From positions 303,158 through 367,157 of the forward strand of contig NZ_JBJQOQ010000002.1 of NCBI RefSeq assembly GCF_046036945.1: a stretch of 64,000 nucleotides of DNA, given 5' to 3'. Both the position numbers and the translations under genes were made by a program. The notes beneath the pieces were generated by a model that saw only the letters and a program-made list of their open reading frames with translations, had not been told where the DNA came from and did not search any database. Source of the stretch: Brevibacillus_C sp046036945. GTDB lineage: Bacteria > Bacillota > Bacilli > Brevibacillales > Brevibacillaceae. This document shows, piece by piece, positions 1-7,039 of this stretch; position 1 is the first letter of the stretch; each line of letters opens with the position of its first letter.

Positions 1-170
1 GACGCTTTTCTCCGCTCCCAGTTGAAAACTTCATCTTGAGTGCATATGACTGCCCTGCCGCTGCTTGGCGGGGCGTTTCCATGAAGTTCACCAATTCGTT
101 AGATTTGCCAATCGGTGTAAGTGATATACTTAGCAGTGGAAAATCTACCATTTTGGAGGAATGACGTCCG
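1..170. other. Intergenic left edge with a hairpin
   Basis: No gene is seen in the first 170 bases. A GC-rich hairpin at 53-73 (arms CCCTGCC and GGCGGGG, one G-U pair) is followed by only three T residues, so it may be a weak terminator of a gene lying left of the window. The ribosome site GGAGGA at 155-160 belongs to the next gene. Confidence 0.35.
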
Positions 171-440
171 ATGATGTACGTTGCCATGCTGCCGATTATC
201 GACGAGGCTAAAAACAGCCAATTTCGTCCTGCACACTTGGAGTATATGAACAAGTTGTTTTTGGAAGGGAAAGTCGTCATGGCCGGGCCCTTTACTGACA
301 AACGCGGGGGTATGGTGATTTACCGGGCGGACACCTGGGAAGAAGCACTGGCGCTGGCACAAGCTGACCCGGTCATAGTCGAAGGGGCACGCACGTTGGA
401 ATTGCGGGAGTGGAGCCCGCTGTCTTTCCCGCTGGGCTGA
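171..440 (+). CDS. YciI-family protein
   Basis: Small 89-residue cytoplasmic protein of the YciI/ferredoxin-like alpha-beta fold. The family pattern is visible: a first strand with bulky hydrophobics, a helix holding the R-x-x-H-x-x-Y/F-x element (RPAHLEYMNKL, about residues 19-29), then GKVVMAGPF, and the acidic AQADPVIVEGART segment near residues 62-74, which in YciI proteins carries a conserved Asp. The biochemical role of most YciI proteins is unknown; some are dehydrochlorinase-like. The ATG at 171 is preceded by GGAGGA at 155-160 with 10 bases between. It appears monocistronic, with about 130 bases before the cytochrome gene. Family assignment is good; function is open. Confidence 0.8.
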   Translation: MMYVAMLPIIDEAKNSQFRPAHLEYMNKLFLEGKVVMAGPFTDKRGGMVIYRADTWEEALALAQADPVIVEGARTLELREWSPLSFPLG

Positions 441-573
441 GGTCCCAAGCATATGGCGCTGATGTCGCTCAGGGGAAGGAATAGCTTTTCCAAGATGGAG
501 TTATACTTTGAGAAGCACAAGAAATTCGTCCCCTGATGGATGTCTTTCTTCCACGATACAAGGAGGTAACACC

Positions 574-987
574 ATGAAACGATTTTCATTCTTTTTGCTC
601 GCAGGCGCAATGGTCCTGGTACTTGGAGCATGTGGTAAGTCTGCTGCACCGACTCCGCAGCAGCCTGCTACTCCCCCTGCGGAACAACCGTCAACCGGCG
701 CTCCGGCTACGGGTGGCGAGACGACAACGCCGACTACTGAACCTGGAGCGACTGCTGGTGAGTTTGACGCAGCCAAAGCGGAAGCTGTCTTCAAGCAAAA
801 CTGCTCCAGCTGCCACGGTGTCGACCTGAAGGGCGCTGTCGGACCAGACCTGACGAAAATTGGGGATCAACTGAGCAAAGACGATATTTTAGGGGTCATC
901 AACAACGGGAAAGGCATTATGCCGAAAGGTCTTGTATCGGGTGCAGATGCTGATAACCTGGCCGCTTGGCTGGCATCCCACAAATAA
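574..987 (+). CDS. Membrane-anchored cytochrome c (CccB/c-551 type lipoprotein)
   Basis: 137-residue one-haem electron carrier on the outer face of the membrane. Residues 1-18 form a signal peptide ending in a lipobox (LGAC), so the protein is probably lipid-anchored through that Cys. A Pro/Thr/Ala-rich linker (about 20-65) precedes the c-type domain. The haem motif CSSCH lies near residues 77-81, and the distal Met ligand is probably in GIMPKG near residue 115. The start is the ATG at 574, which has AGGAGG at 561-566; an in-frame upstream ATG at 508 lacks a ribosome site. In Bacillus cccB lies next to ftsE, whereas here ftsE is 40 kb away. It is followed by a strong terminator. Confidence 0.88.
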   Translation: MKRFSFFLLAGAMVLVLGACGKSAAPTPQQPATPPAEQPSTGAPATGGETTTPTTEPGATAGEFDAAKAEAVFKQNCSSCHGVDLKGAVGPDLTKIGDQLSKDDILGVINNGKGIMPKGLVSGADADNLAAWLASHK

Positions 988-1000
988 GAGAAGAGCAAAC

Positions 1001-1038
1001 CAACAACCACTTTCGATAAGAAGGTGGTTGTTTTTTTT
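1001..1038 (+). terminator. Terminator after the cytochrome c gene
   Basis: Inverted repeat CAACCAC (1004-1010) with GTGGTTG (1024-1030), followed by a run of eight T (1031-1038). It ends directly at the argC promoter region. Confidence 0.85.
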
Positions 1039-1073
1039 ATGTATTGTTATTATATTTAATGTATAAATATACA
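1039..1073 (+). promoter_or_regulatory. argC promoter with two ARG boxes
   Basis: The perfect palindrome TGTATAAATATACA (1060-1073) fits the ArgR/AhrC ARG-box consensus TGNATWWWWATNCA. A weaker half-matching box, TGTATTGTTATTAT, starts at 1040, exactly 20 bp upstream, which is the doublet spacing used by the arginine repressor hexamer. A -10-like TATAAA (1062-1067) lies inside the strong box, with ATGTAT (1039-1044) 17 bp upstream as a poor -35. Repression by arginine is inferred from this overlap. Confidence 0.75.
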
Positions 1074-1088
1074 GTAGGGGGAGAGGGA

Positions 1089-2135
1089 ATGATCCGAGCT
1101 GGAATTGTCGGTGCGACCGGATACAGCGGAATTGAGCTTGTGCGCTTGCTGTCCGGCCATCCGAATGTGCATATTCAGCGATTGTATACGAGTTCGGCTG
1201 CTTCCGAAGGGGAGGCGTTGGCCAAGGTTTTTGGACACATCGAAGAGCTGCAGCTTCCCGAGCTTCAGGCGATTGACACGAAAAGTATGATGGACGACAC
1301 GGATGTGATTTTTTTGGCCACTCCGGCGGGCGTAAGCGCGAAACTGACACCCGAACTGCTTGAGGGTAACTGCAGGGTGATCGATCTGTCTGGAGATTTT
1401 CGGTTGAAGTCAGCCGATCAGTACCGAAAGTGGTACAAAAAAGACCCGGCGCCAGAAGAACAGCTGGCCAAGGCGGTATACGGTTTGCATGAATGGAACC
1501 AGGAAGCGATCGCCGGCGCGGCCCTGTTGGCCAATCCCGGCTGCTATCCGACTGCCGTGCTGCTGGCATTGATCCCGCTCATCAAAACCGGCTGGGTCAA
1601 TCCCGACAGCTTGATCGTTGACGCTAAGTCAGGGGTATCAGGAGCGGGACGGGGAGCGTCGCTCGCCGTGCACTTCAGCGAGTTGAATGAGAACTTCTCC
1701 GCTTACAAGGTGGGTCAGCATCAACATACTCCCGAGATTGAGCAGGAACTTTCCCGGTTTGGCCAGGAGAATGTCATGGTGCAGTTCACACCCCACCTGG
1801 TTCCGATGACGCGGGGTATCTTCGTCACAGCGTACGCCCAGCTGGAAGCGGGCAAATCGCTCGAAGAGCTGCAACAATTGTACGAATCCGCCTATGCTGA
1901 CAAACCTTTCGTCCGTATCCGTCCGGCTGGCAGTTATTTGCGAACCAAGGATGTATACGGTTCGAACTACTGTGACATCGCCTTGCATCTGGACGAGCGG
2001 ACAGGACGGGTCATTGTCTTGGCCGTGATCGACAACATGGTAAAAGGTGCGGCCGGCCAGGCGGTACAGAACATGAACACGATGTTTGGAATGGCGGAAA
2101 CAACGGGATTACTACTATCCCCTGTGTTCCCATAG
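1089..2135 (+). CDS. argC: N-acetyl-gamma-glutamyl-phosphate reductase
   Basis: 348-residue cytoplasmic NADPH-dependent enzyme that reduces N-acetylglutamyl phosphate to the semialdehyde, the third step of arginine synthesis. The N-terminal Rossmann element GATGYSG is at residues 8-14. The catalytic Cys is residue 152 in NPGCYPT, followed by the DAKSGVSGAGR segment. Length matches the family (about 345). The start at 1089 (ATG, GAGAGGG just upstream) fits the MIRAGIVGATG opening of homologues. First gene of argC-argB-argD; argB begins 9 bases after the stop. In Brevibacillus and Bacillus relatives argJ normally sits between argC and argB and is missing here. Confidence 0.96.
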   Translation: MIRAGIVGATGYSGIELVRLLSGHPNVHIQRLYTSSAASEGEALAKVFGHIEELQLPELQAIDTKSMMDDTDVIFLATPAGVSAKLTPELLEGNCRVIDLSGDFRLKSADQYRKWYKKDPAPEEQLAKAVYGLHEWNQEAIAGAALLANPGCYPTAVLLALIPLIKTGWVNPDSLIVDAKSGVSGAGRGASLAVHFSELNENFSAYKVGQHQHTPEIEQELSRFGQENVMVQFTPHLVPMTRGIFVTAYAQLEAGKSLEELQQLYESAYADKPFVRIRPAGSYLRTKDVYGSNYCDIALHLDERTGRVIVLAVIDNMVKGAAGQAVQNMNTMFGMAETTGLLLSPVFP

Positions 2136-2144
2136 GAGGGCGAG

Positions 2145-2939
2145 ATGGGCTCAATACTGGTGATAAAATGCGGTGGCAGTACGATGGAGCAGCTCCCTGC
2201 CGACTTTTTTCAGGCGATGTCCGAACTGCAGCAAACAGGTCATCAGCTTGTGATCGTGCACGGCGGCGGACCGGCGATCAATGCGATGCTGGAAAAAGTG
2301 CAGATTACACCCCGCTTTGTAGACGGGTTGCGCTACACCTGTGAAGCGACCTTGGAAGTCGTCGAAATGGTCTTGTCCGGTTCGATCAACAAACAGCTCG
2401 TGCGCCGCATCAGCCAGTCCGGCGGCAAAGCCTGGGGAATGAGCGGCGTAGACGGCGGTCTCATTACAGCCCGGCAAACCGAGAGGCCGCTCGGGCTGGT
2501 CGGCGAGATTGTGCATGTGGAGTCAGCCATGCTGAAACATCTCCTCGAGCTGGGGTATATCCCCGTCGTCGCGCCGCTTGCCGCCTCTGCAGACGGTCAG
2601 AATGTTTACAATTGCAATGCGGATGTAGCTGCGGGAGCCGTCGCCGCGGCACTGGGTGCGGATAAACTGCTGATGGTGACAGACGTTCCCGGCATTTGCC
2701 TGCCGCAAGCCGACGGGGAAATGCAGGTAAAGAGTGAGACAGACCCGGCAGAAATCAATCAGCTGATCGAGAAGGGGATCATCTACGGGGGGATGATTCC
2801 CAAGGTACAGTCGGCCGTTGACGCATTGCAACAAGGCGTGGGACAGGTGGTTATCTGCCGGGGAACGGCGGCGGATTTGCGCGATGCCGTGATCGGGCGT
2901 CCGGTAGGCACAGCGATCAAAAGCACCCTATTGCAGTGA
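2145..2939 (+). CDS. argB: Acetylglutamate kinase
   Basis: 264-residue amino-acid kinase that phosphorylates N-acetylglutamate with ATP. The family elements are visible: VIKCGGS at the N-terminus, VHGGGPAIN near residues 39-47, and the nucleotide-binding IYGGMIPKV region near residues 222-230. The short length and start so close to the first strand show that it lacks the extra N-terminal helix found in arginine-inhibited kinases, so control is more likely transcriptional than by feedback (inference). Start ATG at 2145 with AGGAGG at 2133-2138, overlapping the end of argC. Followed 24 bases later by argD. Confidence 0.95.
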   Translation: MGSILVIKCGGSTMEQLPADFFQAMSELQQTGHQLVIVHGGGPAINAMLEKVQITPRFVDGLRYTCEATLEVVEMVLSGSINKQLVRRISQSGGKAWGMSGVDGGLITARQTERPLGLVGEIVHVESAMLKHLLELGYIPVVAPLAASADGQNVYNCNADVAAGAVAAALGADKLLMVTDVPGICLPQADGEMQVKSETDPAEINQLIEKGIIYGGMIPKVQSAVDALQQGVGQVVICRGTAADLRDAVIGRPVGTAIKSTLLQ

Positions 2940-2963
2940 ATAAAGGAACGGGGGAAAAGGAGC

Positions 2964-4145
2964 ATGGAGGCAACTGAGAAAACATTCCGTTTGATGAATA
3001 ATTATTCCCGTTGGCCGGTTCGCCTGGTCAGAGGGCAGGGCAATACGGTGTGGGATGAAGCGGGGAAGTCCTACCTTGACTTTACATCCGGCATCGCTGT
3101 AGCGTCCCTGGGCCATGTGCCGCCGCGTGTTACCAAACGGCTGCACGAACAGGTGGATACGCTGTGGCATACGTCCAATCTGTTTGAACACCCGCTGCAA
3201 GAGCAGGCAGCTGATGCTTTGACCCGGCTCTCCGGATTGGATCGCGCCTTCTTTTGCAACAGCGGAGCGGAAGCCAACGAGGGAGCGATCAAGATAGCCC
3301 GCCGCTTTGCCCAAAAGGTGAAGGGAACAGAGCGGTACGAGATCATCACCTTCCAGCAGTCGTTTCACGGGCGGACGCTGGCGACTTTGACAGCAACCGG
3401 GCAGGATAAGGTAAAGGACGGATTTGCACCGCTTCCGACGGGGTTTAAGACCATCCCGTACAATGACAGCGAAGCATTGCGGGCGGCTATTTCCGACAAG
3501 ACCTGCGGGATTTTGCTGGAGTTGGTGCAAGGAGAGGGCGGCGTTCATGCCGCTGATCCCGAGTGGGTGAAGGAAATTCGCCAACTGTGCGATCAGCACG
3601 GCCTGTTGATGCTGGTAGATGAAGTACAGACCGGAATCGGCCGCACAGGCGAATGGTTTGCCTTCCTGCATTACGGGATCAAACCGGATGTCGTCTCCCT
3701 GGCCAAAGCGTTGGGCAGCGGTTTTCCGGTGGGAGCAGTGCTGGCCACCGAACAGGCGGCAGAGGCGTTTGCCCCAGGCACCCACGGAACGACATTTGGC
3801 GGAAATCCCCTGGCGATGGCGGCCGCGCTCGCTACGCTTGAGACGATCGAGCAGGAGAACCTGCTTGCCCGGGTGCGGGAAAAAAGCGGAGAGCTGGAGA
3901 AACGGTTGAAGCAGCTTCAGCAGCAGTTGCCGGAACAGGTGGTATCTGTGCGCGGAAAGGGCTTATTGCTCGGAGTGGAGCTGACCCGGCCGGCGGCAGA
4001 TGTGATTGCCTATGCCCGGGATAAAGGGCTGTTGATCCTGTCAGCGGGGCCTCAAGTGATCCGCCTGCTTCCTTCGTTCATTACGACCGAGGAGGAGATC
4101 GCCCATGCCTGTGAGGTGCTGGCAGAGGCGATTCAACATCAATAG
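2964..4145 (+). CDS. argD: Acetylornithine aminotransferase
   Basis: 393-residue class-III PLP aminotransferase that converts N-acetylglutamate semialdehyde and glutamate to N-acetylornithine and 2-oxoglutarate. Visible elements are the substrate/cofactor loop NSGAEANEGAIK (about residues 98-109), LVDEVQTGIGRTG (about 216-228), and the Schiff-base Lys248 in LAKALGSG. The length is standard. Last gene of the argC-B-D unit, ended by a strong terminator at 4191-4217. The start ATG at 2964 has AAAGGAG at 2957-2963, so spacing is tight. An in-frame ATG lies about 10 codons downstream and is less likely. Confidence 0.94.
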   Translation: MEATEKTFRLMNNYSRWPVRLVRGQGNTVWDEAGKSYLDFTSGIAVASLGHVPPRVTKRLHEQVDTLWHTSNLFEHPLQEQAADALTRLSGLDRAFFCNSGAEANEGAIKIARRFAQKVKGTERYEIITFQQSFHGRTLATLTATGQDKVKDGFAPLPTGFKTIPYNDSEALRAAISDKTCGILLELVQGEGGVHAADPEWVKEIRQLCDQHGLLMLVDEVQTGIGRTGEWFAFLHYGIKPDVVSLAKALGSGFPVGAVLATEQAAEAFAPGTHGTTFGGNPLAMAAALATLETIEQENLLARVREKSGELEKRLKQLQQQLPEQVVSVRGKGLLLGVELTRPAADVIAYARDKGLLILSAGPQVIRLLPSFITTEEEIAHACEVLAEAIQHQ

Positions 4146-4190
4146 GATAAGCAGCTCCATGCAGCACAAGGTTGCTGGGTGCACGAATAG

Positions 4191-4217
4191 GACGCGGGCC
4201 ATCCCGCGTCTTTTTTT
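4191..4217 (+). terminator. Terminator of argC-argB-argD
   Basis: Perfect 8-bp stem GACGCGGG/CCCGCGTC with a CCAT loop, followed by seven T. Confidence 0.92.
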
Positions 4218-4245
4218 GTAGGGAGGCTGTCCTTTTGACCATGAG

Positions 4246-4269
4246 AAAAGGGAACCCCGCAAGGTTCCC
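4246..4269 (-). terminator. Terminator of the sigma/anti-sigma operon
   Basis: Stem GGGAACC/GGTTCCC (4250-4256 with 4263-4269), followed on the minus strand by a short U tract at 4246-4249. It lies 17 bases beyond the anti-sigma stop codon and faces the argD terminator, so the two units converge. Confidence 0.75.
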
Positions 4270-4286
4270 GAACAATCTTCTTCCCA

Positions 4287-5381
4287 CTAGTTCAATCTCA
4301 CGGCCATGCCTGTAATGACACCTGCAGCGTCCCTTGAGAATCGAATTCCGATACGCTCGCCATTTCCTTCGGAGATGGCTGCCATATCCGTTAAGCCTGT
4401 TTCCCCTTCTTTGAACAGCACGTCTACGGAAAGCGAAACGCTGGTGCCTGCATATTCATAGCGGAGCATGCCATCCTTGTCGGGAGTCACTTTTTTCATG
4501 GATTCTGGGATGACAACAGCATTTTTCCAATCCTTTGCTGCAGCATCGCCAACCGTCGAACCCTCGGCGGGTTCTTGCAATAATTGTTGCAAATACTTTT
4601 CAGCCTGGTCGTGATCCGCCTTTTTTACGTCTAGAGGCAAATTGAAAAGTGCGTTGCCTCCGCTGTACTCCGTATTGCGGCTGATTTCTCCCGTTTTTTC
4701 ATCATAATGAAAAGCATTGATGTCATAAAATGCACTGGTGCTTACGGCCAAATAAACCCCTCTGTCAGCGAATTTTTCGATCCCGTCTAATTCTATCAAT
4801 CTGTACGTGACCCCGTCTTTTACAAATTCGCTATAGCCGCCATTCATTGAAGCGATGTTCACCAGCCATGGCTTTTGACCTTTAATGAGTGGAGAAACAA
4901 AGAAAGGGGTTTTTCCATATTCTTCATCCTGAGTATCTGGCATTTTACTGCCATCTTGCTTTTCTATAGAGACTACAGCATAGGTTCTGTCTGGATGGAT
5001 CTCACTTGCCGACCCTCCAAAATCGCTTAAACCTTTGCCGGATACGATGCCAAGGAATGTGAATGTAAAACCGCCCGAAACAATCGATTCGTTGGCCGTA
5101 ATGGCATGTTCCTGGTCAAATGCACGGGCAAGCGCTTGGTCTCCCAGTTGCTCGGCAATTTGCCTGGTATTGAGAAGGTGCGAAGCGGCCAAGGCTGTTA
5201 TGGACGTTGTGACAGTTATTGCTGCAGCAATCAGTGCAACGGATAGTCTTTTCTTAAATGGTTTTTTCATCTCGGCTCTCTCCTTAAAATGGTTCATTAC
5301 CTTTTGGTTTAATTCATCACTTGGCTGAATGGTTGAAGATAAGGCTTGTCTCAAAAGTTTATCTAATTGCTCATCTTTCAT
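4287..5381 (-). CDS. Probable membrane-bound anti-sigma factor
   Basis: 364-residue protein with a short cytoplasmic N-terminus (about residues 1-42; helical, charged), one membrane helix at about residues 45-65, and a large extracytoplasmic domain (about 70-364) of the kind annotated DUF4179 in Bacilli. The topology is that of a one-pass anti-sigma factor that senses something outside. Its ATG (5379-5381) overlaps the TGA of the upstream sigma gene by 4 bases, so translation is probably coupled. An upstream in-frame start is possible, but GGAGG (5392-5396) is spaced well for the ATG at 5381. The role as partner of the sigma factor rests on this gene pair, not on a recognised zinc-binding anti-sigma motif, which I do not see. 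Confidence 0.7.
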   Translation of the reverse strand: MKDEQLDKLLRQALSSTIQPSDELNQKVMNHFKERAEMKKPFKKRLSVALIAAAITVTTSITALAASHLLNTRQIAEQLGDQALARAFDQEHAITANESIVSGGFTFTFLGIVSGKGLSDFGGSASEIHPDRTYAVVSIEKQDGSKMPDTQDEEYGKTPFFVSPLIKGQKPWLVNIASMNGGYSEFVKDGVTYRLIELDGIEKFADRGVYLAVSTSAFYDINAFHYDEKTGEISRNTEYSGGNALFNLPLDVKKADHDQAEKYLQQLLQEPAEGSTVGDAAAKDWKNAVVIPESMKKVTPDKDGMLRYEYAGTSVSLSVDVLFKEGETGLTDMAAISEGNGERIGIRFSRDAAGVITGMAVRLN

Positions 5382-5899
5382 ATTGACTTCGCCTCCACAA
5401 ATTTTTTCAATTCTTGTCTGCACTTGTGCAGCCTGCTTTTTACCGTCCCGGGTGGAATATTCAATGCCGATGAGATCTCTTCGATGGACATTTCAGCCGT
5501 ATAATACATGTACAATGGGACTTTTAATTTATCGTTCAGCGAATGTGCTGCCATTTGTAGCATCGCCCGAAATTCATTGGAGATGGCGATCTCTTCGGGG
5601 GTAGCTTGATCTATGAACCGGTGATGGTTCACATCATCATGCAGTTCCTTTTTTGGTGCTATTCTTTCTCGCCAGGCATGTTTTCGGATCTTGTTCTTCC
5701 ATAGCTTTGAAGCGATGGAGATGAGAAATGCTTTTGGCTTCTGATCCATATCAATTTTGTGACACAGCTCCGTCGCTTTCAGGAATGTCTCTTGATACAG
5801 GTCATCTGCATCAGCCTTGTTCTTTACAAGCATGTAACAAAATCCATAAACAGCCTTGCCGTGCTGCTCTACGAGCTCATGCAAATCAGATATACCCAA
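5378..5899 (-). CDS. ECF-type RNA polymerase sigma factor
   Basis: 173-residue group-IV sigma factor. Region 2 (about residues 1-75) carries the DADDLYQETFLKA element that contacts core polymerase and the -10 box. Region 4 (about 115-168) carries EMSIEEISSALNIPPGTVKSRL, a helix-turn-helix for the -35 box. The start is set by a strong AAAGGAGG (minus strand, 5906-5913) six bases before a TTG codon at 5899. The ATG further upstream at 5923 would put this ribosome site inside the gene. A possible self-recognised promoter, GAACC then CAATA with 16 bases between (minus strand, 5977 to 5951), lies upstream but is weak. It forms a two-gene operon with the anti-sigma gene and splits the arginine cluster. 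Confidence 0.85.
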   Translation of the reverse strand: MGISDLHELVEQHGKAVYGFCYMLVKNKADADDLYQETFLKATELCHKIDMDQKPKAFLISIASKLWKNKIRKHAWRERIAPKKELHDDVNHHRFIDQATPEEIAISNEFRAMLQMAAHSLNDKLKVPLYMYYTAEMSIEEISSALNIPPGTVKSRLHKCRQELKKFVEAKSI

Positions 5900-6073
5900 G
5901 CTGCCCCTCCTTTCTGCATACATTTGAATCAAAGAGGCCTCTCACCTATATATTGTCATGGCAAGATATAAGGTTCATTTCGTTTTTTCCGTCTTTTTCT
6001 TCCGCTTGTCCTGAAAAATACATTATAATACATATCAGTAAATTCAAAATGATCATTCGAGGAGGAAATTGAC

Positions 6074-6916
6074 ATGGCAAACGTAAAGCAAACAGCACTG
6101 AAGGGGATACTCGCCTTCTCCCTTTTGGCAGGCGGCTTTGTAGCGGGGAATTTTTTGCCTGTGGCCGGGGCAGACCAGACGGTGCAGCAAGGCGCCGGAG
6201 TAAAGGCGGAATCGCGGTTGGATCAGATCGTTGCCCAAGGGTACATTCGCGTAGGCACCGCAGGAGATTACAAACCCTTTACATACCTGAATCCCACGAC
6301 GGGAGAATACGAGGGCTACGACATCGACGCCGCCAAACAATTGGCCGAAGCGCTGGGAGTGGAAGTGCGCTTTGTGAAAACGACCTGGCCTACCTTGATG
6401 GACGACTTGCTGGCAGATAAGTTCGATATCGCCATGGGCGGAATCACCAGAAACTTCCAGCGGCAAATCAAGGCCCATCTCTCGCAGGCGTACTACCTGG
6501 ACGGGAAGACAGCGCTGATCAACGAAAAAAACAAGGATAAATTCAAGAGCCTGGCAGATATCGACAAGGCTGGCGTGACGATTGCCGTCAACCCTGGCGG
6601 AACCAATGAAAAATTTGTCCGTGCCAATATCAAGCAAGCCAAGATTACTGTCATTGAAAACAACATGGATATCCCCGGCCTGATCGCGGAAGGAAAATAC
6701 GATGTGATGTTTACGGACGGCGTAGAGGCGAAGTACTACGCCAAGCAGGACAAACGTCTGTATGCCGGGTTTACCGATCACCCTTTCACGCATGACGACA
6801 AGGCGTATTTGATGCAGCGGGGTGACGCGATCTTTCAAAACTTTATCAACTTCTGGGTCGAGGAAATGAAGGCAAAGGGCGGATTCGAAGAGCTCGAAAA
6901 AAAGTGGATCCAGTAA
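6074..6916 (+). CDS. Secreted solute-binding-fold protein, probable cyclohexadienyl dehydratase (PheC-like)
   Basis: 280 residues with an N-terminal signal or anchor (about 1-33) that has no lipobox Cys. The mature part is a family-3 solute-binding fold. From memory, the sequence follows Pseudomonas PheC closely over its whole length: SRLDQI, then GDYKPF (about residue 68), TWPTLMDDL, DIAMGGI, DGKTA, and above all NPGGTNEKF (about 174-182) and KAYLMQR. PheC converts prephenate and arogenate to phenylpyruvate and phenylalanine. No permease or ATPase gene is adjacent, which favours an enzyme over a transporter part. The start ATG at 6074 has GGAGGAAA at 6060-6067. Alternative: an orphan amino-acid binding protein. 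Confidence 0.65.
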   Translation: MANVKQTALKGILAFSLLAGGFVAGNFLPVAGADQTVQQGAGVKAESRLDQIVAQGYIRVGTAGDYKPFTYLNPTTGEYEGYDIDAAKQLAEALGVEVRFVKTTWPTLMDDLLADKFDIAMGGITRNFQRQIKAHLSQAYYLDGKTALINEKNKDKFKSLADIDKAGVTIAVNPGGTNEKFVRANIKQAKITVIENNMDIPGLIAEGKYDVMFTDGVEAKYYAKQDKRLYAGFTDHPFTHDDKAYLMQRGDAIFQNFINFWVEEMKAKGGFEELEKKWIQ

Positions 6917-6930
6917 GGGTGCCGGACAGA

Positions 6931-6958
6931 TGCAATCGGAAAAACCGATTGCATTTTT
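6931..6958 (+). terminator. Terminator overlapping the carA promoter
   Basis: Perfect 9-bp stem TGCAATCGG/CCGATTGCA (6931-6939 with 6945-6953), AAAAA loop, then five T. The right arm also supplies the -35 hexamer of the carA promoter and part of an ARG-box-like sequence. Confidence 0.92.
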
Positions 6959-7003
6959 ATTGATCTGTATGTATAATAATTCACAGTTACGAATATGTAT
7001 ACG
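6949..7003 (+). promoter_or_regulatory. carA promoter with ARG boxes
   Basis: TTGCAT (6949-6954), 17 bp, TATAAT (6972-6977): a good sigma-A promoter. TGTATAATAATTCA (6970-6983) matches the ARG-box consensus at every defined position and covers the -10. Two weaker boxes lie exactly 20 bp either side: TGCATTTTTATTGA (6950-6963, one mismatch) and CGAATATGTATACG (6990-7003, three mismatches). Arginine-dependent repression of carA-carB-argF is the natural reading. Confidence 0.82.
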
Positions 7004-7039
7004 ATTATAGAAAAGTGCGTCAACTGTCTTGGAGAGGAG

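Noticed and set aside
574..589. cre-like palindrome at the start of the cytochrome c gene
   Set aside because: Misses the central CG register of a cre site; it overlaps the start codons by chance.
889..1569. 226-codon minus-strand frame opposite argC
   Set aside because: Low-complexity Pro/Ser/Arg-rich product without domain pattern; argC on the other strand is certain.
2928..3785. 285-codon minus-strand frame opposite argD
   Set aside because: Shadow of argD; no start site or recognisable motif.
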